From Phytophthora sp. 'mugwort' (taxonomy: Eukaryota > Oomycota > Peronosporomycetes > Peronosporales > Peronosporaceae), in assembly GCA_033558025.1 (NCBI GenBank), contig JAUCEF010000006.1, positions 3,348,001-3,412,000 on the forward strand: a DNA stretch of 64,000 nucleotides, written 5' to 3'. Shown here one piece after another: positions 9,387 to 19,887 of this stretch. A program made the position numbers and the translations under genes. Each line of letters begins with the position of its first letter. Within the stretch, counting starts at the first letter, position 1. The notes beneath the pieces are model-generated. The model was not told the origin of the DNA. It did not search any database and worked only from the letters and a program-made list of their open reading frames with translations.

Positions 9387-12147
9387 ATGTCCTCTCTGCA
9401 AGCGCTGGAGCTCGAGGCGCCGGCTACAAGAGTCACTGCCGGCGTCTTCAACAGCCACCAGAACACCAGGTACGTCTCGCACTTGTTGTCATCGCTAGCT
9501 AATTAAGTCACTCGTCCTCTGGCTGCGTCTAAAGACCTTTCAGTGCTACGGATGCGCGCGGTGGAGACTTGTTGACGATTCTCGTGCATTTCGGACGGCA
9601 TCTGGACGCTCTGGTCCCGAAAGAAACCTCGACAGAGCTCGATGGTTCCAACTGCACTTTTGCCGATGGAGAACAACGGCTCAACACTTACGTGGTCGCT
9701 TTAGTTGGCGCCTTTGCGACATCCTCCAACCTCATACAATGCCGTCGAGGAAGCGACGCCAAAGCAGCAGACAATTCATTAACTGCAGTTCTAGAAGGCA
9801 GAGTGCTGTACGAGCAAAAGTGCTCTCCATATGCTGCGACGCGCGTTGCCGAAGGCAGCACGTCGCCGGCCTGGAACGAAGTGCTGGCCGTACCTTTGCC
9901 CTTAGGCTGGTCGGAAACAGCTTCGGCGATAAGCCAGGAACAGCCCGATCTCGGAGGCGAACTAGGAGCAAGAGCGGGGATTACAACAGACACAGAGGCT
10001 GGTACACACTTGGCGCTGAAACTCGAGCTTGTGGAGCGTGGAGACAGTCACCAAGAAGATTTCTTGCTTGGAACGTGCATTCTTCCACTTGCTCAGATCG
10101 GATGTCAACTCCAGCAGACACGTTTCGCACTTGTTTTTCCTTCATGTGACGCCACGAGCACAGTACACAAAACTTCAATTTCGAGTCTTTACGTGTCGTT
10201 ACACGCCACGTCTCGAAGCCGAGTCCCCCGTTCCAGTTCTCTAGAGCACGTTGAGATCACTTTAGAGTCTTTCACGCCCGTTGTTATTACTGGCAGCGAA
10301 GATGAAGGCATGCCACTCGACTGTACGAGTCTCGCCGCTTTGGTAAACTTCCACGCTGTCGGTGGCACCAATTCCTCCCATTTGGAACCCGACGAGATGC
10401 TCGAAACCAACTTCACATTTCTTCATGATGGCCAAATCCTTCTAGAATCTAATGCTGCCACCGTCCACGCGTCAATGATGGGGACAAAACACGTTGGGAT
10501 CACGCCTTCGTCGTCTTCAGTCACGGGCAGCGCTTCAGGGGTATACGAGTGGTATTTCCCTCTGAGTTTCGCCTTGGTAACTAGAAGTAACCAAGACTTT
10601 TCGGTCTCTGTAGTCAATATCTCGCTCTTCAAGACGTCGTCGGTGCCTCACAAACTTGTTGGTCGCGGTCAGCTCGAGCTCTCATCAGCCGTTGCTCAAG
10701 GGGCTAAGAAAGAAGGATCACCACTGCGGCACACTGTGATTCCAATCACAATTGACGGTGACAGCTCCCGTGTCCTTGGTCACATCGCTTTACGTCTGCG
10801 TTGGTGGGATACTGCTGCTTGGAGAGCCTTCCTAGATGATATTCCTGCTCGACGCGTTGTCTGCACGAACCGCTGGAAGCGTTCACCACGACCAGCAATT
10901 GCTTGGATGGGGGCACTTTGGCGTGGACTCAACCGCCACCCGGTAGCTTCAATCTGCGATGCCGGTGGTGTGTCCGGAGTGCTGGCGGAGCTCCTAGCGA
11001 AATCGTCTTCAGGTGAAGAGACGACCTTGCGGAAACCGCACCAGGTACACGCGCAGCAGCAATATCACCAAACCTCGCCCACCAAACGTAACAGCATAGA
11101 GACAGATGATACCGGCGCGTTGCTCAGAGAACAAGTCGTCCATTTGCAGGCTGAAGGAACCTCGCAGCGTCTTCAGATCGAAAGAGTACGCTTTCTTGTC
11201 TTGATCGAGAAAGTCGGCGTTGAATTGAGACTAACCCACCTCTCTTCTGGCTGAGCAGTTCCAGAAGGAGCTGGACATGCGATTAGATGCCATTAAGACG
11301 TGTGGGTTGGAGATCGTGGCCTTGCGGGTAAGCCGTTTTCATTTTGTCACGAGTTCATGTCGTTTTCCTGATGCCTACGTTAACGTTTTCACAGAGAGAG
11401 GCGCGTCAAAAAGACGAGCAGCTTCAAAAGCTCAAGGAACAGGTGGAGTCGGCACAGCGTCGCGAACAGCACCAATTGGCCGAGTTACTAGCCTCTACCA
11501 ATGCTAATGGGGTGGCTTTCCCTGTGCGTTCGGAGCACCAAGCAGCGTCACAACGATTCACATTGCTAGCAACGAAATACAAGGAGCTAGATGACGTATA
11601 CCAAGTCGTGAAGCAGCAGCTGGCTGACGCACAGCGATCTTTGAGTTCGTACGCCGACCTAGAAACACGCCACGCCAAGCTGCAGGAGGCCCATCTTGTA
11701 CAAGCGGCTCTGGTACAGCGTCTACAGCGCGACAAGGTGCACGCAAGCGCTCTCATGGTGAGGAAGATGACCAGTGATCGACCCTTTGGTAGTTGACTTA
11801 CCGCCGTCGTGTGTTGCTAGAAAGCGGTTCGGATGCAGGAGAAAGTGATCCGCCAATTTGAGCAGACGGTCGCACAGCAGTCAACAGAGATACGAGAGCG
11901 GCCATCACTAGGTCAAAATGCACCCGGAGTCAAGACGCCCGAGACCGACGGTGGAGATAGCAGCGGTAGTGAGACGCAAGAGGCTCTGCTGCGTGTACGC
12001 GTTCGGGTCCTACAACAGCAAATGCAGACAAATGCACGCGAATCTGCAGCCGAAATGAGCGCGCTACGTTTGCGCATCTTGGAACTGGAGACGGCGCAGA
12101 GCCGTCGGACTGGGAAATCGAACAGCGGGAGCGCCGTCGCTCGCTGA
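9387..12147 (+). CDS. C2-domain protein with C-terminal coiled coil, function unknown
   Basis: Five exons: 9387-9469, 9544-11185, 11259-11327, 11395-11757, 11821-12147; 827 residues. Donors are GTACGT, GTACGC, GTAAGC and GTGAGG, acceptors all AG, introns 63-74 bp, and phases agree throughout. The N-terminal 200 residues include a C2-like sandwich (SPAWNEVLAVPLP, then HLALKLELVERG and FLLGTCILPLAQI). A second C2-like region follows at about 280-460 (YEWYFPLSFALV, then VVNISLF and GRGQLELS). From about residue 530 to the end the protein is a long Gln- and Glu-rich coiled coil. This layout suits a membrane-binding scaffold or tether, but no named family is recognised. The ATG at 9387 is chosen because upstream in-frame ATGs overlap the divergent anoctamin start. 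Confidence 0.75.
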
Positions 12148-12234
12148 CCTCGTTTTGGATTTGTAGTTGGTCTGTCTGGTTACGAGATAGATATCTAGAG
12201 AGAGATTGGTGCTCTTCTTGTGTGCAAGAAGAGA

Positions 12235-12654
12235 CTATTTCTTGTCGTAGCGGGATCTCTTGGTGCCCAGACCTGCCACGAAGCCCTCGCCTTCCTTCCT
12301 GCCTTCGTTCGTCTGCTCCGTCCACGTCTTCTTCATGCCTCCTTCGTGAAAGCCCAGCCTCTCAAGCTCCTCGGGTTTCATCAGGCCCCTTCATGCACAA
12401 ACATATCTTATAGTTGAGACCATCACTCTGCAACATGAAAGGTTATTAAAAAAATAGTGTTTGACGTACTTGTCCATGCGGCACTGCAGGTAGGCGGCCG
12501 AGAGCTCCTTGCAGTCGATGTGGCTGTTGCCATGCTCGCGCATGCAGGCGAGAAACTTCTTCATGGCGGGCTTGCACTCGCCATAGTGGTCCAGTGGGAA
12601 CGAGCCCTTCTCGGGCGGCCGCTTGCTCTGCGAAGGCGCCTGCGTCGCGTTCAT
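12235..12654 (-). CDS. COX19: COX19, twin CX9C copper-handling factor for cytochrome oxidase assembly
   Basis: Intermembrane-space protein for copper delivery in complex IV assembly. Exons 12654-12470 and 12388-12235; the 81-bp intron has donor GTACGT and acceptor ATGAAG. Product 112 residues, close to the family's usual size. The family block PPEKGSFPLDHYGEC starts at residue 13. The two CX9C motifs are C27/C37 and C48/C58, which form the disulfide-linked helical hairpin in this family. Splicing joins YLQCRMDK to GLMKPEELERLGF, matching the usual COX19 order; without splicing the frame ends wrongly. The rest of the tail is charged and poorly conserved. It is head-to-head with the GNAT gene (180 bp). 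Confidence 0.93.
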
Positions 12655-12834
12655 CCTGCTTGGCTGATGCGGAATGACGAATAAAGGACCGCCGCAGATT
12701 TGGATTGCAAAACTAGCCTGTATGATGTGCTTACCATATTAATGACATACTTAGCGTTTGTAAAATGATTTAGCACTATTTTGGTAATTACATTCCAATA
12801 GCCTCAAGATACTCTTAGACATACAACGACCGAG
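12655..12834. promoter_or_regulatory. Bidirectional promoter region, COX19 / GNAT gene
   Basis: 180-bp AT-rich gap between two divergent ATGs. It holds several TA-rich runs but no motif I can name. Confidence 0.45.
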
Positions 12835-13725
12835 ATGCTGACTCCTGTGGTGTTAATGGGCATCGCGGCGGGCGCCATGGTGTTCGTTGGATCGCTGCTG
12901 GCTGTATTCCTGCTGCTGCGTCATGGAGGATCCTTCGACCGCATGACCCAGGAGGCGGTGGGGCTGCCAGTCAGGATGGGCGAGCAGAAGCCGCTGCTTT
13001 ACGACGAATTGCTGGAGAAGGCCGAGACACTGGGAAGTCGTCCGCCACCGCTTGGGACCGACAAGTTGCTGGAAGGGAAACGTGTTTGTGTAAGGGACTT
13101 TGAGACCCCCAAAGATGTCACTGACCTCTTCGCTGTCTCATGCGGGGAGCCATGCGGCGGCATCTTCCGAGACTTGACGTTCGACGCCGACGAGATGATC
13201 TGGCGGTATCTGCCGCATGGACCTTTTGCTTCAGTAGCTGATTTCAAGAACTTTTACTCTACCGAGGAAGCAGATGCCCGCCACTTTGTCTTGATGGAGC
13301 GCGAGAGCAAGCAGCCTATTGGTATGGTGACGCTGGGCGAACACTCGCCACGGAATCTCCGCATTGAGTTGATGAACTTGTGGCTCGCTCCGGCTTTTCA
13401 AGGCACCACTGTGCTGACTGAAGTTGTGCTGCTGCTGTTGAAGTATCTGTTTGCTGCCGGATATCGTCGAGTCGAGTGGCGATGCGACGGACATAATCTA
13501 CGGGCCCGACGAGCTGCGCACTCGTTGGGCTTCACTTTTGAAGGCGTGATGCGGAAGCACCGTATCATCAAGAACTGCAACTGTGACACAGTAGTGTTTA
13601 GTGCTATTAACAGCGAGTGGGGCATCATGGAGGAGCATTTGCAACACAAACTTCACTTAACTCTACAGAAGGAGGAAACAAGTGCACCAGCTGATGAAGA
13701 GAACGAGAAGAAAAAGACACGGTAG
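12835..13725 (+). CDS. Membrane-anchored GNAT acetyltransferase (RimJ/RimL type)
   Basis: N-acetyltransferase of the Acetyltransf_3 type, 296 residues, single exon. Residues 4-27 form a strong hydrophobic helix, so the enzyme is probably tethered to a membrane with the catalytic domain facing the cytosol. The GNAT fold spans about 85-265: an N-terminal part with FETPKDVTDLF, a central strand HFVLMERESKQPIGMVTLG, the acetyl-CoA helix region after FQGTTVLTE and the typical end NLRARRAAHSLGFTFEG. The tail is Lys- and Glu-rich. Acceptor substrate cannot be read from the sequence; RimL-like domains acetylate protein N-termini, tRNA intermediates or small amines. The N-terminal anchor is the odd part. 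Confidence 0.85.
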   Translation: MLTPVVLMGIAAGAMVFVGSLLAVFLLLRHGGSFDRMTQEAVGLPVRMGEQKPLLYDELLEKAETLGSRPPPLGTDKLLEGKRVCVRDFETPKDVTDLFAVSCGEPCGGIFRDLTFDADEMIWRYLPHGPFASVADFKNFYSTEEADARHFVLMERESKQPIGMVTLGEHSPRNLRIELMNLWLAPAFQGTTVLTEVVLLLLKYLFAAGYRRVEWRCDGHNLRARRAAHSLGFTFEGVMRKHRIIKNCNCDTVVFSAINSEWGIMEEHLQHKLHLTLQKEETSAPADEENEKKKTR

Positions 13726-13849
13726 GAAAAGGTTCGAGGCCTGTATGCATCCTGCACGACGGCGAATTGTATTGTGATGAATTTCTCTAGAAAGTCTATG
13801 ATTTGGTTGTTTTTTCCTGGCTGCTTTGTTGTGGATACGATACCGCAAA

Positions 13850-15431
13850 CTAGTCGATTTTTTCAATCCGATCGCTCAGACTGCCAGATCGCCGCGCTTT
13901 TCTATAGGCATTGTGGTCAACCAAGTGCACTTCGGCGTGTTCAAGCCAATTGATGAGAGCAAAGCTGCTCTCCGGGTGGTTCATGAGCCAATGATACGTG
14001 AGCCAAACTTGAATCGTGATGTAGATGGCGATGAGGACGTCGAGTGTGTAGTGCAACCGCGTGCCCACAATGGCGAAGATACCACAAGCCGACAGGATGT
14101 AGTTATAGTAGCGGATCATCCACAGCACACACGGGAAGCGCCGGGTGAAAGGCGTGTTCAACTCCGAACGCACACAGTACTGCATTAAGTTAAATAAGCA
14201 GTCACATCAGTAAGCCTGAATTTTATCGCGCTGGGTCATGACGACACTGGCCGTACCGTTCTGGCGAACATGGAGCAGAGAATCAAAAAGACCGCGTGGC
14301 CGCTGAAGATCATGTCACCGCAGGTGATGTGCTGTGACGGACGGATCAACACCTTCCAAGCGCGGAAGAAGGCTCTGCAAGTAAAAATAACGAGACAGAA
14401 GCGGTTAAGTCAGAAGCTTTGTCCTTGGGTGCAACATGGTGCTAACAGCAGCCACAGCTGCAACAAATAAATCTACAGAGCTGTGTACGCACTTTGGGAA
14501 AATCGGGAGAGACTTATAATCGCCGCGCTCCTCGCTGTCGAACTGGGAGATGCACATGGGGCTAGCATCTGGCAGTGATGTGACAGCCACGCAACATGCT
14601 CGCATGACGTTGATGATAGCGAAGATGAAGCAGAAGCGGCGTAGGATCAGGAGGCGCTGCATTAATGAATTCCAACCAGCAATGCAAAGGTTGGTCAGCA
14701 ATTCGCCGTGACTGCCAGCAATCCAAACTGAAAGGACAAACCTACCCGTGGGTGCAGAATGAGGATAAACGACGTCAACATGCCCACAGCCGCGAGGAAC
14801 TCGTCGGGCAGGTCGAACCACTCGATATACGCGGTGTGGCCGTAGATCTTGGTCATGACGAATCTGAAGAGGTCGTGTCCGAGATCCGGGAGGGTCTTGA
14901 GGTTGGTGTTTTCCTTGGCGAGGTCCAGGATCACCACATTGGGTGTGCGCCAGCTGCCAACAACAGTTCACAACGTCAGGATCAAATTCCTCAATACCCA
15001 TCAGATAGTCAGCCCCCTCCCGTCACTTACCCTGCAATGACAGCAGCCAGCGTGTTGAGATATGAGGCGATGGCGAAGATCGAGAGTGAGAATGCAAGCC
15101 GCGAGAGGTAGGCGTAGCTGAGCATCTCGGCGATGAAACCCTGGCGGCCCGAGTGGTCGATGGCGCGGACTTTAATGTACTGCAGGTTCTCGCCCACACG
15201 CGTGCGCTGGTCCAAGACGTAGTCGGACATGTCCTGTAAATTCTTTTCCACGCGGGAGCGCAGTACGAGGCCATGGCTGGACACGAGCGCGCGTGCCGTG
15301 GCGGCCACAACGCCCACGAGAAGCAGAAAGAAAGTGATGACAATGATGAAGCCGGACGGATCAAAGGCGGACACGGGCCGCGCCTTCATAGCGTAGAAGT
15401 GGGACGTAAAGTAGTCCGTCCAGCTCTCCAT
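13850..15431 (-). CDS. Sphingomyelin-synthase-like enzyme (ceramide headgroup transferase)
   Basis: Integral membrane enzyme of the sphingomyelin synthase / ceramide phosphoethanolamine synthase family. Five exons: 15431-15031, 14953-14746, 14656-14493, 14374-14257, 14179-13850; introns 77, 89, 118 and 77 bp; 406 residues. Family motifs are CGDMIFSGH (residues 276-284) and HYTLDVLIA (340-348), giving the expected His284, His340 and Asp344 catalytic set. About six membrane helices; CVAVTSLPD matches the lumenal loop of the family. Donors are GTAAGT, GTAGGT, GTGCGT and GTACGG. In oomycetes the main phosphosphingolipid is thought to be ceramide phosphoethanolamine, so that product is more likely than sphingomyelin; this is inference. 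It is head-to-head with the CAF-1 gene and tail-to-tail with the GNAT gene. Confidence 0.9.
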
Positions 15432-15906
15432 TGTGCTGTGTCTTCTGATAGTGACGCCGATACAGGAGTGAGGGGTCAACTGCTGTAAGTGCGGCTACCG
15501 ATATCGTCTTCGAGTTCAAGTCGTCCAATCGTCGGCTGGTGCTAGGTTTGACTTAAATTGAGTATACCGGTAGCTGAAGTGTGGACACTTTGGGGGGTTA
15601 CATGTACGCACCACCACGTTCAAACCCGACTCAGCTCGCCATGACGACCAACAACAAAGTGCCATCTACAGCGCTTGCTCGATGGTTGCAAGTATATGCG
15701 TAAGAAGCCTGGCTGCGGCTGCAATAGCGGCACAACCCATGCAGCACCGCCCGCTCATGTATCCATGTTGGCCCGTCGTCGCCCGCCCGATGACGCGCCC
15801 GTAATCTATTGGTGCAGGGAATTATAAGACACGCCAATTTCCAAATCGTACTTAGTCGAAGCCATCAATTTGGCGGGAAATGCTCCATTAGCAAGAGGCA
15901 ACAAAC
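15432..15906. promoter_or_regulatory. Divergent intergenic region, SMS-like / CAF-1 p60
   Basis: 475 bp between two divergent ATGs. It contains the E2F-type site listed separately and the short tract TATACCGGTA. A minus-strand open frame at 15631-15837 has no family resemblance and is not called. Confidence 0.5.
15869..15880. promoter_or_regulatory. Perfect E2F/DP-type site upstream of CAF-1 p60
   Basis: TTTGGCGGGAAA matches the full E2F consensus. It ends 26 bp before the CAF-1 p60 ATG. CAF-1 works at replication forks and is an S-phase gene in animals and plants, where E2F control is established; extension to this organism is inference. Confidence 0.6.
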
Positions 15907-17959
15907 ATGGCGTCGAGTGCAGCAGTGCGCGTGGCAACACCCGAGATCCGGTTGCACTGCGGCCCCACGGGGCTGAACGAGGCCGTGCTGTCGCTGGATT
16001 TCCTGCGCCCTAATGCTGGAGAAGACGCCGCCTTAACGTCCAAGCCGCTGCTTGCCACGGGCGGCGCCGACAAAGAGATTAAGCTATGGCGAGTGGGCGA
16101 GAGCGAGAAGCTGGAGGCCAAGGGCGACGTGGCGCTCGAGTTCGTCTTTAGCCTATCGGGTCATGATCGTAGCGTCAATTGCGTGCGCTTCTCACCCAAC
16201 GGCGCCTACCTGGCTTCAGCTAGTGACGACACGTCCATCATCCTCTGGACCAAGCCCAAGACGGTGGGCGATGACTGGCGCTGGGATCAGATCTCATCGC
16301 TAAGCGACGTGGGGCGCACTATCCTCTCACTAGGCCATAAGGGTGACATCACGGACCTGTCGTGGTCACCCGACTCAGCCTTCCTTGTGTCTTCGTCGGT
16401 GGATAACCGCTGCGTCATTTGGGACGTCGAGAAGGGCGACGTGGCTGAGCGCCGCAAGGACCACACGCAGTACGTGCAGGGGGTGGCCTGGGATCCACTC
16501 AATGAGTTCATCGTTACGGAGGGGAATGACCGCACATGCAGAGTCTACTCTCTCAGTGGATTTGGACCGGCGACGCGCCCGAATGGAAAGAAACAGGGAC
16601 GCAAGTTCATGTGCATCCAGACGCTGAAGACGCGCGAGTTCCCTTCCAAGCAGAACGGGTCAAACTTATCAGCGACGTCATCCAAGGAAGACACAGTGGA
16701 CAAGGACAGCAAGAAGAAGTCGGATACTGAAGCGGCTTCAGGAGACGGAGCCCCGAAATCTCCGGCACCATCGAAGCATCGAATGTTTCTGGACGACACA
16801 TGTCCGGCGTTCGCCCGACGACCTGCGTGGACACCGGACGGAAGCTACTTTTTGGTGCCTACTGGAACCTTCCGTTCCAGCGAGTCGGAGTCTCCGGTGA
16901 ACACAGTGTACGCATTCTCACGGGGGAACTTGAGTCAGCCGACGTTGCACTTGCCCGGACAGGAGAAGGCTTCGCTTGCCGTCCGCTGTAGCCCACTTTT
17001 ATACGAATTGCGTCAAGATGGCCAGAGCTCTCCAGTGTCCAACCTGTTCAAGACGAAATATCGATCCGTCTTTGCTGTCATTACTCTCGACACGGTCGTT
17101 ATCTACGACACACAGGTAACTTCTCTGGCTGATATTGTATCGCGTCCGTGTTCACCATCTGACCATTCTTGATGTACAATCACAGCAAACTCACCCGGTC
17201 TGCACGATCAAAGGACTGCACTACGCAGACTTAACTGACGCGAGTTGGACGGCAGATGGCCAGACATTAAGCATCTCATCCACGGATGGTTACATCTCAT
17301 TCATCCAGTTCGAAGATGGTTTCTTCGGTACAAGCGTACCTCGCAAAGGTGAATTGAAAAGGGATTATTTACTTCGTCGCTGTGATAGTGTTAGGTAGTG
17401 ACGGCTCTACTGCGGTATGTTGTTGTTACGTGTAGACCAACTTGTCCTGAACGAGGACAAGATGCGACGAATGTTTGCGACGCCCAAGAAAGCGCGCAAG
17501 AAAGCTAGAAGTCAAGCCCAGTCCCAGGCTTCTTCAAGAGAACAGACACCGACGAAGGCTACAACAGCCAGACAGAAAGCGCAGCCTGCGGATGCTATTA
17601 AGCGTGCCTTCCAGAACTCAGAAGGAGCCACCGCTGCCAATCCGATCAACGTGCTGCAGGTGAGGAAAAAGCGCAAGACACAGGTGCATCCCGCCACCAC
17701 CCCACTGTCCGCTGGGCCGCACGCCTCCACGGGGGCTCCAGCAGCCAGTACACCACCAGCTAGTGCTCCTGCAGTCAACTCGCCCAGTACGGAGGGGACA
17801 CTCGTTGGCCTGAGCGGTCCCTCGTTCTCGGAGCCCGCACCTCCCCAAGCACAACCGACTGAACTTCAAGAACCTCAAGAACCTCAAAAACCTCAAGAGC
17901 CTCAATCGACTGAAGCTCATGCTCCTGCTGGTACTTTTGACGACCCTCTCAATATTTGA
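15907..17959 (+). CDS. CHAF1B: Chromatin assembly factor 1 subunit B (p60/Cac2), WD40 protein
   Basis: Histone H3-H4 chaperone subunit acting behind replication forks. Exons 15907-17115, 17186-17348, 17436-17959; introns 70 and 87 bp; 631 residues. Seven WD40-type repeats fill the first 450 residues; clear blocks are GGADKEIKLWRVGE, GHDRSVNCVRFSPNG and WDPLNEFIVTEGNDRTCRVY. FLDDTCPAFARRPAWTPDG is diagnostic of the p60/Cac2 family. The C-terminal third is basic and disordered, with RRMFATPKK near 468, which resembles the ASF1-binding RR..TP motif of p60 and HIRA, and ends in a Pro/Gln/Glu repeat (QEPQEPQKPQEPQ). ATG 15907 follows a perfect E2F site. Both splice junctions keep frame and family order. 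Confidence 0.93.
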
Positions 17960-18071
17960 GTAATTCCTCCTCCACGTTCAGAGATTCAATTGTCGTTAAA
18001 GAATTCAAGTAATTTCCACAAAAGCAAATAATTGCTCGTGCTCGACGTCCATTTAGAAGCTCAGCCTCAGG

Positions 18072-18612
18072 TCACAGCAGGCCCTTCTCCATGCCTGGTA
18101 ATTCGAACGCCTTAATGGTCTTGAAGACGAGGAAGTAGCCGTAGGCACAGCCGAGGCCTCCGAGCAGCAGAATGTTAATCCAGTGCAGCATCGAGTGGCT
18201 TTCGGGCGACGCCAATTGCGCCCGCAGCAGCGCCACCGCCTGCAGCAGAAAGCAGATGCAGTATGCCTGGCAGAATGTGCGGCGGATCAGTGCGTCGCTC
18301 ACGAGCCGCGTGCGCCACACCATCCAGCCCTGCGCCAGCGTCAGCGCGCCTGTAAACAGCAACGACAACACCAATAAATGCACATAATTTAACATGGTCA
18401 CTCCAGCAACAGCAAAAAAAAGAATACAATTGCAGGATCGTTGACGCACCGTAAAGTCGAACAAATTCGTGGGCCAAGTGCGTGTTGTTGGCGCTTCCAA
18501 GCATGAGTGTCATGAGGGAGTGCGGCGTCAGGAAGCATAACGTCCCCGTCACCACCGCGATGACCATGTGCACCGCGAAGAGGCGGTCGAGTTGACGTCG
18601 CACGGTCTGCAT
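18072..18612 (-). CDS. Small four-helix membrane protein, function unknown
   Basis: Exons 18612-18450 and 18349-18072; the 100-bp intron has donor GTGCGT and acceptor TTTACAG; 146 residues. Four hydrophobic helices are separated by short charged loops: FAVHMVIAVVTGTLCFL, a helix at the splice (RLYGALTLAQGW), AYCICFLLQAVALL and ILLLGGLGCAYGYFL. The pattern RLYGA followed by a WR loop recalls the tail of TP53I11-like small membrane proteins, but this is weak. The first in-frame ATG is at 18612. Start codons of this gene and the p24 gene are only 96 bp apart. Confidence 0.7.
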
Positions 18613-18708
18613 CGTCGTCAAGGAGCTGTCAATGTATCAATTTGCACTGAGATTTGAAGTAGATCAGAGATTGTGTATGATACACAACGCACAACATTGA
18701 TCTGGAAC

Positions 18709-19515
18709 ATGGCGACGCGTGCGACTTCGCTGCTGCTGGCCGTAACGCTGGCACTAGCGGCCACCGTGGCCTCCGCAATGCACGTGACGATCCCGTCGGG
18801 TGTGTCTGAGTGCTTCTCTGTCGAGGCGGAGAACTTCAAGCATGGTATCTCGCTCAACTACGAGGTGCTTCGTGGTGTGGCGGACGAGCTGGAGACGGAA
18901 CTCACGGATGGCAAGCATGAGATCGTGTACGCGCGCAAGGGCGCATCAGGGCGGTTCGTGAGCCCCATCGGAGAGGGAGGCACGCACTCGGTGTGCTTCA
19001 AGAACGAGCGCTCGCCCGTGGGGGACGTAGTCATCGGCTTCTCCTTCCACGCGGACGACCCGAGTCATGAGGTGCTGTCCAACGCGGATGCCACCAAGAT
19101 CAGTTGAGTGTTCGGCCCTGTTGTTGGCTGCTGTAGATGGATATTGGTTATGTGTTGACTGTTTGTTGGATTGTGCTGCCGCGACTGACTGCAGAGCAAG
19201 TGCAAGAGCTTGAGGATATTGTGTACGAGTTAAGCGTGAACCTGGACACTGTTAAAGATACTCAGGCGTACATGAAGGCGATCACGAACCACCACAACCA
19301 GCGTAGGTTGCACCAGTCATTTGGGCTGCACAGCTTCTGCTGCTGTGGCCTTTTCTCACATTGATATTTTTTCTGCGTGTTTGCTTACAGTGATCACGAG
19401 CACGCATAGCCGGATCATGTGGTGGACGCTTGTCGAGATGTTCGTGCTGACGGCCGTCTCAATGGCACAGATCTCCTTCTTGCGGCGTACTCTCGAGGTG
19501 CGGCGCATCTTGTAG
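18709..19515 (+). CDS. p24 family cargo receptor (emp24/gp25L/TMED), GOLD domain
   Basis: COPI/COPII vesicle cargo receptor of the early secretory pathway. Exons 18709-19102, 19195-19302, 19391-19515; 208 residues, the usual p24 size. Signal peptide at 1-23, then a GOLD domain with the two conserved cysteines in SECFSVE and SVCFKNE. A coiled-coil follows (VQELEDIVYELSVNLDTV), then one membrane helix beginning WWTLVEMFVLTAVSM and a short basic tail FLRRTLEVRRIL. The tail lacks a KKXX signal, as in the p24-beta branch. The first donor is GTTGAG, a weak site; it is supported because joining restores the KQVQELE coil. The second donor is GTAGGT. Confidence 0.9.
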
Positions 19516-19887
19516 GCGAATGAGTAAACTGATGTGGGTGGTGGTACAGACAAATACAGTTTCAAGTAATCGACACCATTCTTAACGTCTGTCTTTGTGG
19601 ACGGACAGTTGCTTGTCGTGTTCAAACCTTCTACGCATGAACTCGATGTTTAAGTCCGTTTACTAACGAAATATTGCTCTTTAGTAGAACATATGCGTCT
19701 CTTTGATCTAGCTCATTCTCTCTATCTACCTATCTTTGAGTTCCATGAGGTGCGACTTTAACTGCATCAGTACAACCTTCTGAATGCACTGATCTAAGTT
19801 TGTCGAATGTTGCACTAAAAAGTCTTTGGGGCAACATCCCACACGACGCGATCGTCACCGCACACGCGCATCAACGGATCGAGCGAC
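19516..19887. other. Intergenic, p24 to TyrRS
   Basis: 372 bp between two genes on the same strand. It should hold the p24 3' end and the TyrRS promoter. No RNA gene or repeat was seen. Confidence 0.5.

Noticed and set aside
15631..15837. 68-codon minus frame between SMS-like and CAF-1 genes
   Set aside because: No domain or signal; lies in a divergent promoter region.
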